Assembly (NCBI RefSeq): GCF_000430025.1
Contig: NZ_KE387021.1
Span: 71,434 to 135,433, forward strand
Reading direction: 5' to 3'
Origin: Flavobacterium suncheonense GH29-5 = DSM 17707
GTDB taxonomy: Bacteria > Bacteroidota > Bacteroidia > Flavobacteriales > Flavobacteriaceae
Length of the DNA: 64,000 bases
A program made the position numbers and the translations under genes. This document shows, one piece after another, positions 61,826 to 64,000 of the stretch. The notes under the pieces are model-generated. The model saw only the letters and a list, made by a program, of their open reading frames with translations. It searched no databases and had not been told where the DNA came from. The first letter of the stretch is position 1; each line of letters starts with the position of its first letter.

Positions 61826-62287
61826 AATTCAATTCGTTTTTTTAATTTTTGAGTTGTACTGTTTTGAGTTTCAAATCATTTTTGGTTTGTAACTCGTTGC
61901 AAATCTATAAGTTAGCTTCAAAATAAAAAATTAAATTATCGTTAAAATGCGTTTTTTATCGCCAAAATGCATAAAAAGACAGATTCTGTAATATTAATCA
62001 TTCAAAAACATTGTTTTCATGTAAGAATACACGTAATTATTATATGCGACAATTCAAAAATATTTCATGTAACTATCTAATTTTCAATTTTTTAAGTAAG
62101 AAATATTTTTATTTTAAATGTTCAAAACGTCAAATTTCGGTAAAGTGCAAAAAATCATCGATGAAATGCATCTTTTTTAGCTCTTTTTACTATTACATAT
62201 TTTGAACTATAATATACATTATGTAAAATAGAATATTTGTTTGCTTCCATACACTTTATATAGTTTCTTTGCATCAAAGTTTCACGG
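61826..62287. other. Divergent intergenic region between DUF4832 gene and EamA gene
   Basis: TAGATTTG on the minus strand at 61900-61907 fits TAnnTTTG and could serve the DUF4832 gene with a leader of about 70 nt. The rest is AT-rich with several short ORF-like stretches that have no conserved look; nothing else was seen. Confidence 0.4.
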
Positions 62288-63154
62288 ATGTTATATATAG
62301 TACTCAGTGTGTTGTGCAGCGTATCTGTTGCTGCCCTTCTTAAGCTCACAAAGAAATTTCAAATTCCGGTAGAACCGATTGTAACGCTCAATTATATTAC
62401 AGCGCTGTTGCTGAGTTATTATTTGTTTGCGCCGGATATTCAAAAATTCTCAGCTTCTGAAATTCCCTGGCATATTTACATTCCGTTGGTTGTATTATTG
62501 CCGACGGTATTTATATTCCTGGGAATGTCCGTAAAAAATATCGGAATTGTAAAAACGGATATTGCCCAACGTTTGTCCTTGTTTATTTCAATATTAGCCG
62601 CGTATTTTATTTTTAATGAAAATATCGGAGTTTTAAAGCTATCCGGATTAGCTGTCGGATTTTCAGCCATATTTTTAACACTTCATAAAAAAAATAAAAA
62701 CACTTCAAAATCAAACAATTGGCTGTATCCATGCATCGTTTTTATCGGATTTGGCGTAATTGATGTTTTCTTCAAAAAAGTGGCACAACAGCAACAGATT
62801 CCTTTTACAACCTCTTTATTTTATATTTTCTCAGGCGCTTTGTCCATATCGCTGCTGATAAGTCTATTTTACATAATTAAGAAGTCATATAAATTGAATC
62901 GTAAAACGCTTTACGCCGGTATTTTATTAGGATTGCTGAATTTCGGCAACATTTATTTTTATCTGCAGGCGCATAAATCCTTGTCACAGAATCCGTCTAC
63001 TGTTTTTGCGTCCATGAATTTCGGTGTTATTGTTTTGGGCAGTTTAGTCGGTGTTGTCCTATTTAAGGAAAAGCTCAGTAAAATAAACTATATTGGAATT
63101 TCGTTAGCATTGATAGCGGTTGCTCTGATAACCTTATCCCAACTTTACGTTTGA
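62288..63154 (+). CDS. EamA-family (DMT) transporter
   Basis: The 288-residue protein has ten membrane helices in two EamA repeats, with typical breaks (GVIDVFFKKVAQQQQIPF between halves). The second half ends IGISLALIAVALITLSQL. The substrate is unknown; DMT permeases export amino acids, nucleobases or sugars-related metabolites. The ATG at 62288 directly starts the first helix. Confidence 0.9.
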   Translation: MLYIVLSVLCSVSVAALLKLTKKFQIPVEPIVTLNYITALLLSYYLFAPDIQKFSASEIPWHIYIPLVVLLPTVFIFLGMSVKNIGIVKTDIAQRLSLFISILAAYFIFNENIGVLKLSGLAVGFSAIFLTLHKKNKNTSKSNNWLYPCIVFIGFGVIDVFFKKVAQQQQIPFTTSLFYIFSGALSISLLISLFYIIKKSYKLNRKTLYAGILLGLLNFGNIYFYLQAHKSLSQNPSTVFASMNFGVIVLGSLVGVVLFKEKLSKINYIGISLALIAVALITLSQLYV

Positions 63155-63263
63155 GAGGCAGGGCTTCCCTCCTTTTTATATTCAATAAAAATTATTATTT
63201 TTAAGAACTAATGTTGTTTTTGATAAGCCTGCGCTGTTCAGAAACTTAAAGAACCGAAATGCC

Positions 63264-64000
63264 ATGAAAAACCCAATTGCCGAACGTATAGCTGATTTTT
63301 TAAAGCATTACCCGCCTTTTTCCAGTTTGCAATACACCGAATTAGTGGCTATTGCCGAACATATTAAAGTGGTCTATCTGGAGAAAAACCAGATTCTTTT
63401 TAAAATTGGTGATCCTACACACGATTCCTTTTATGTTGTGGCTTCCGGTGCTATTGGTTTATCGGTCATTTCCGATGCGGAAGAAACCTTAATCGACAAA
63501 TGTGACGAAGGTGATATCTTAGGATTACGTCCGTTTTTCGCCAAGAACAACTATCTGATGACGGCAAAATCCCGCGAGGATTCAATTGTTTACGCCATTC
63601 CTATTGAAACTTTCCGACCTTATGTTGCCGGTAACACTCATGTTTTGAGCTTTTTGCTCGAAAGTTTTGCTTCCAACACCCGAAATCCTTACGACAAAGA
63701 CAATCGCGGTAAGTTAATTTCCGAAAACATCATTTTCAACGAACAGAGCGCTACGGATATCCAATATTTTCAGCCGATTAAATATACCAAAAATCCAATT
63801 ACGGCAAGTACCCACGATGTGATCCGCCATATTGCGCAGACTATGGCGAGCCGTCAGATCGGAAGTGTAATCATTCAGGAAAACCAGATGCCGATTGGTA
63901 TTGTTACCGATTTTGAACTGACATCAAAAATAGCTACCGGACAATTTTCCATAGACACTACGGCAGAAAAAATCATGACAACTCCGGTGGTAACCGTTCC
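63264..64000 (+). CDS. Cyclic nucleotide-binding and CBS domain protein (3' end outside window)
   Basis: At least 245 residues are encoded: an N-terminal CNB domain (FKIGDPTHDSFYVVASGAIGLSV, then DEGDILGLRPFF) and a CBS pair beginning around residue 165 (YTKNPITASTHDVIRHIAQTMASRQIGSVII, MTTPVVTV). This is the layout of DUF294-type putative nucleotidyltransferases (CNB-CBS-CBS-NTase), so the C-terminal domain should lie beyond 64000. The start at 63264 gives the standard N-terminus; a nearby ATG at 63259 is out of frame. Confidence 0.9.
   Translation, partial: MKNPIAERIADFLKHYPPFSSLQYTELVAIAEHIKVVYLEKNQILFKIGDPTHDSFYVVASGAIGLSVISDAEETLIDKCDEGDILGLRPFFAKNNYLMTAKSREDSIVYAIPIETFRPYVAGNTHVLSFLLESFASNTRNPYDKDNRGKLISENIIFNEQSATDIQYFQPIKYTKNPITASTHDVIRHIAQTMASRQIGSVIIQENQMPIGIVTDFELTSKIATGQFSIDTTAEKIMTTPVVTV

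Noticed and set aside
62011..62205. Short Lys/Phe-rich open frame between the DUF4832 and EamA genes
   Set aside because: It is very AT-rich with low complexity and no promoter or conservation visible; treated as intergenic.

Overview
The window looks like a chromosomal segment of a Flavobacterium-like member of the Bacteroidota (family Flavobacteriaceae). The evidence is an LpxC-FabZ fusion, the type IX secretion regulator PorX, a secreted protein with a type IX sorting tail, flavobacterial families such as DUF3822, an AT-rich sequence, almost no Shine-Dalgarno sequences, and many promoters of the TTTG-N19-TAnnTTTG type. No prophage, insertion sequence or CRISPR array was seen.

Layout. 1-2420 is the N-terminal part of a large secreted repeat protein (minus strand). 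2844-6428 is a polyphosphate operon (sixA-like, ppk1, ppx). 6453-8245 is dnaX, split by a shift at an A10 run, followed by a small conserved gene and the RNase P RNA. 9247-14748 holds rsmD, DUF3822, a RecD-like helicase, kdsB and small enzymes. 14749-16706 is an XRE regulator divergent from an M14 peptidase, with shared palindromic operators between them. 16791-22126 holds an Lrp regulator, a DinB protein, a polyamine pair (arginine decarboxylase plus deoxyhypusine-synthase-like protein) and aroB. 22222-27650 holds proline dehydrogenase, a broken membrane gene, tRNA-Val, alanine dehydrogenase, tsaE and porX. 27801-35201 is a lipid A cluster (HD protein, lpxD, lpxC-fabZ, lpxA, efp, a second LpxD-like gene, an NTF2-like gene) followed by sucD. 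35249-37739 is a VTC-type polyphosphate polymerase operon. 38093-49960 holds fabG, a VWA-like membrane protein, an LTA-synthase-like sulfatase, a two-component system, and assorted enzymes and membrane proteins. 50326-60145 is a five-gene Pel-like exopolysaccharide operon. The window ends with a T9SS-sorted DUF4874/DUF4832 protein, an EamA permease and a cut-off CBS/cyclic-nucleotide-domain gene.

How the genes work together. The most interesting block is 50326-60145. It encodes a PelF-type glycosyltransferase, a PelG-type flippase, a secreted GH114-type hydrolase, a polytopic membrane protein, and a 1290-residue lipoprotein that appears to fuse a deacetylase-like domain, a helical repeat scaffold and an outer-membrane barrel. 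It could make, modify and export a Pel-like polymer with fewer proteins than the Pseudomonas system. The second main point is dnaX: the E. coli slippery heptamer A_AAA_AAG is present, but the zero frame ends early and the -1 frame gives the full tau-length product, the reverse of E. coli. Third is a set of TTTAC-N4-GTAAA palindromes over both promoters between the XRE regulator and the M14 peptidase. Polyphosphate is served twice, by PPK1 and by a VTC-domain operon.
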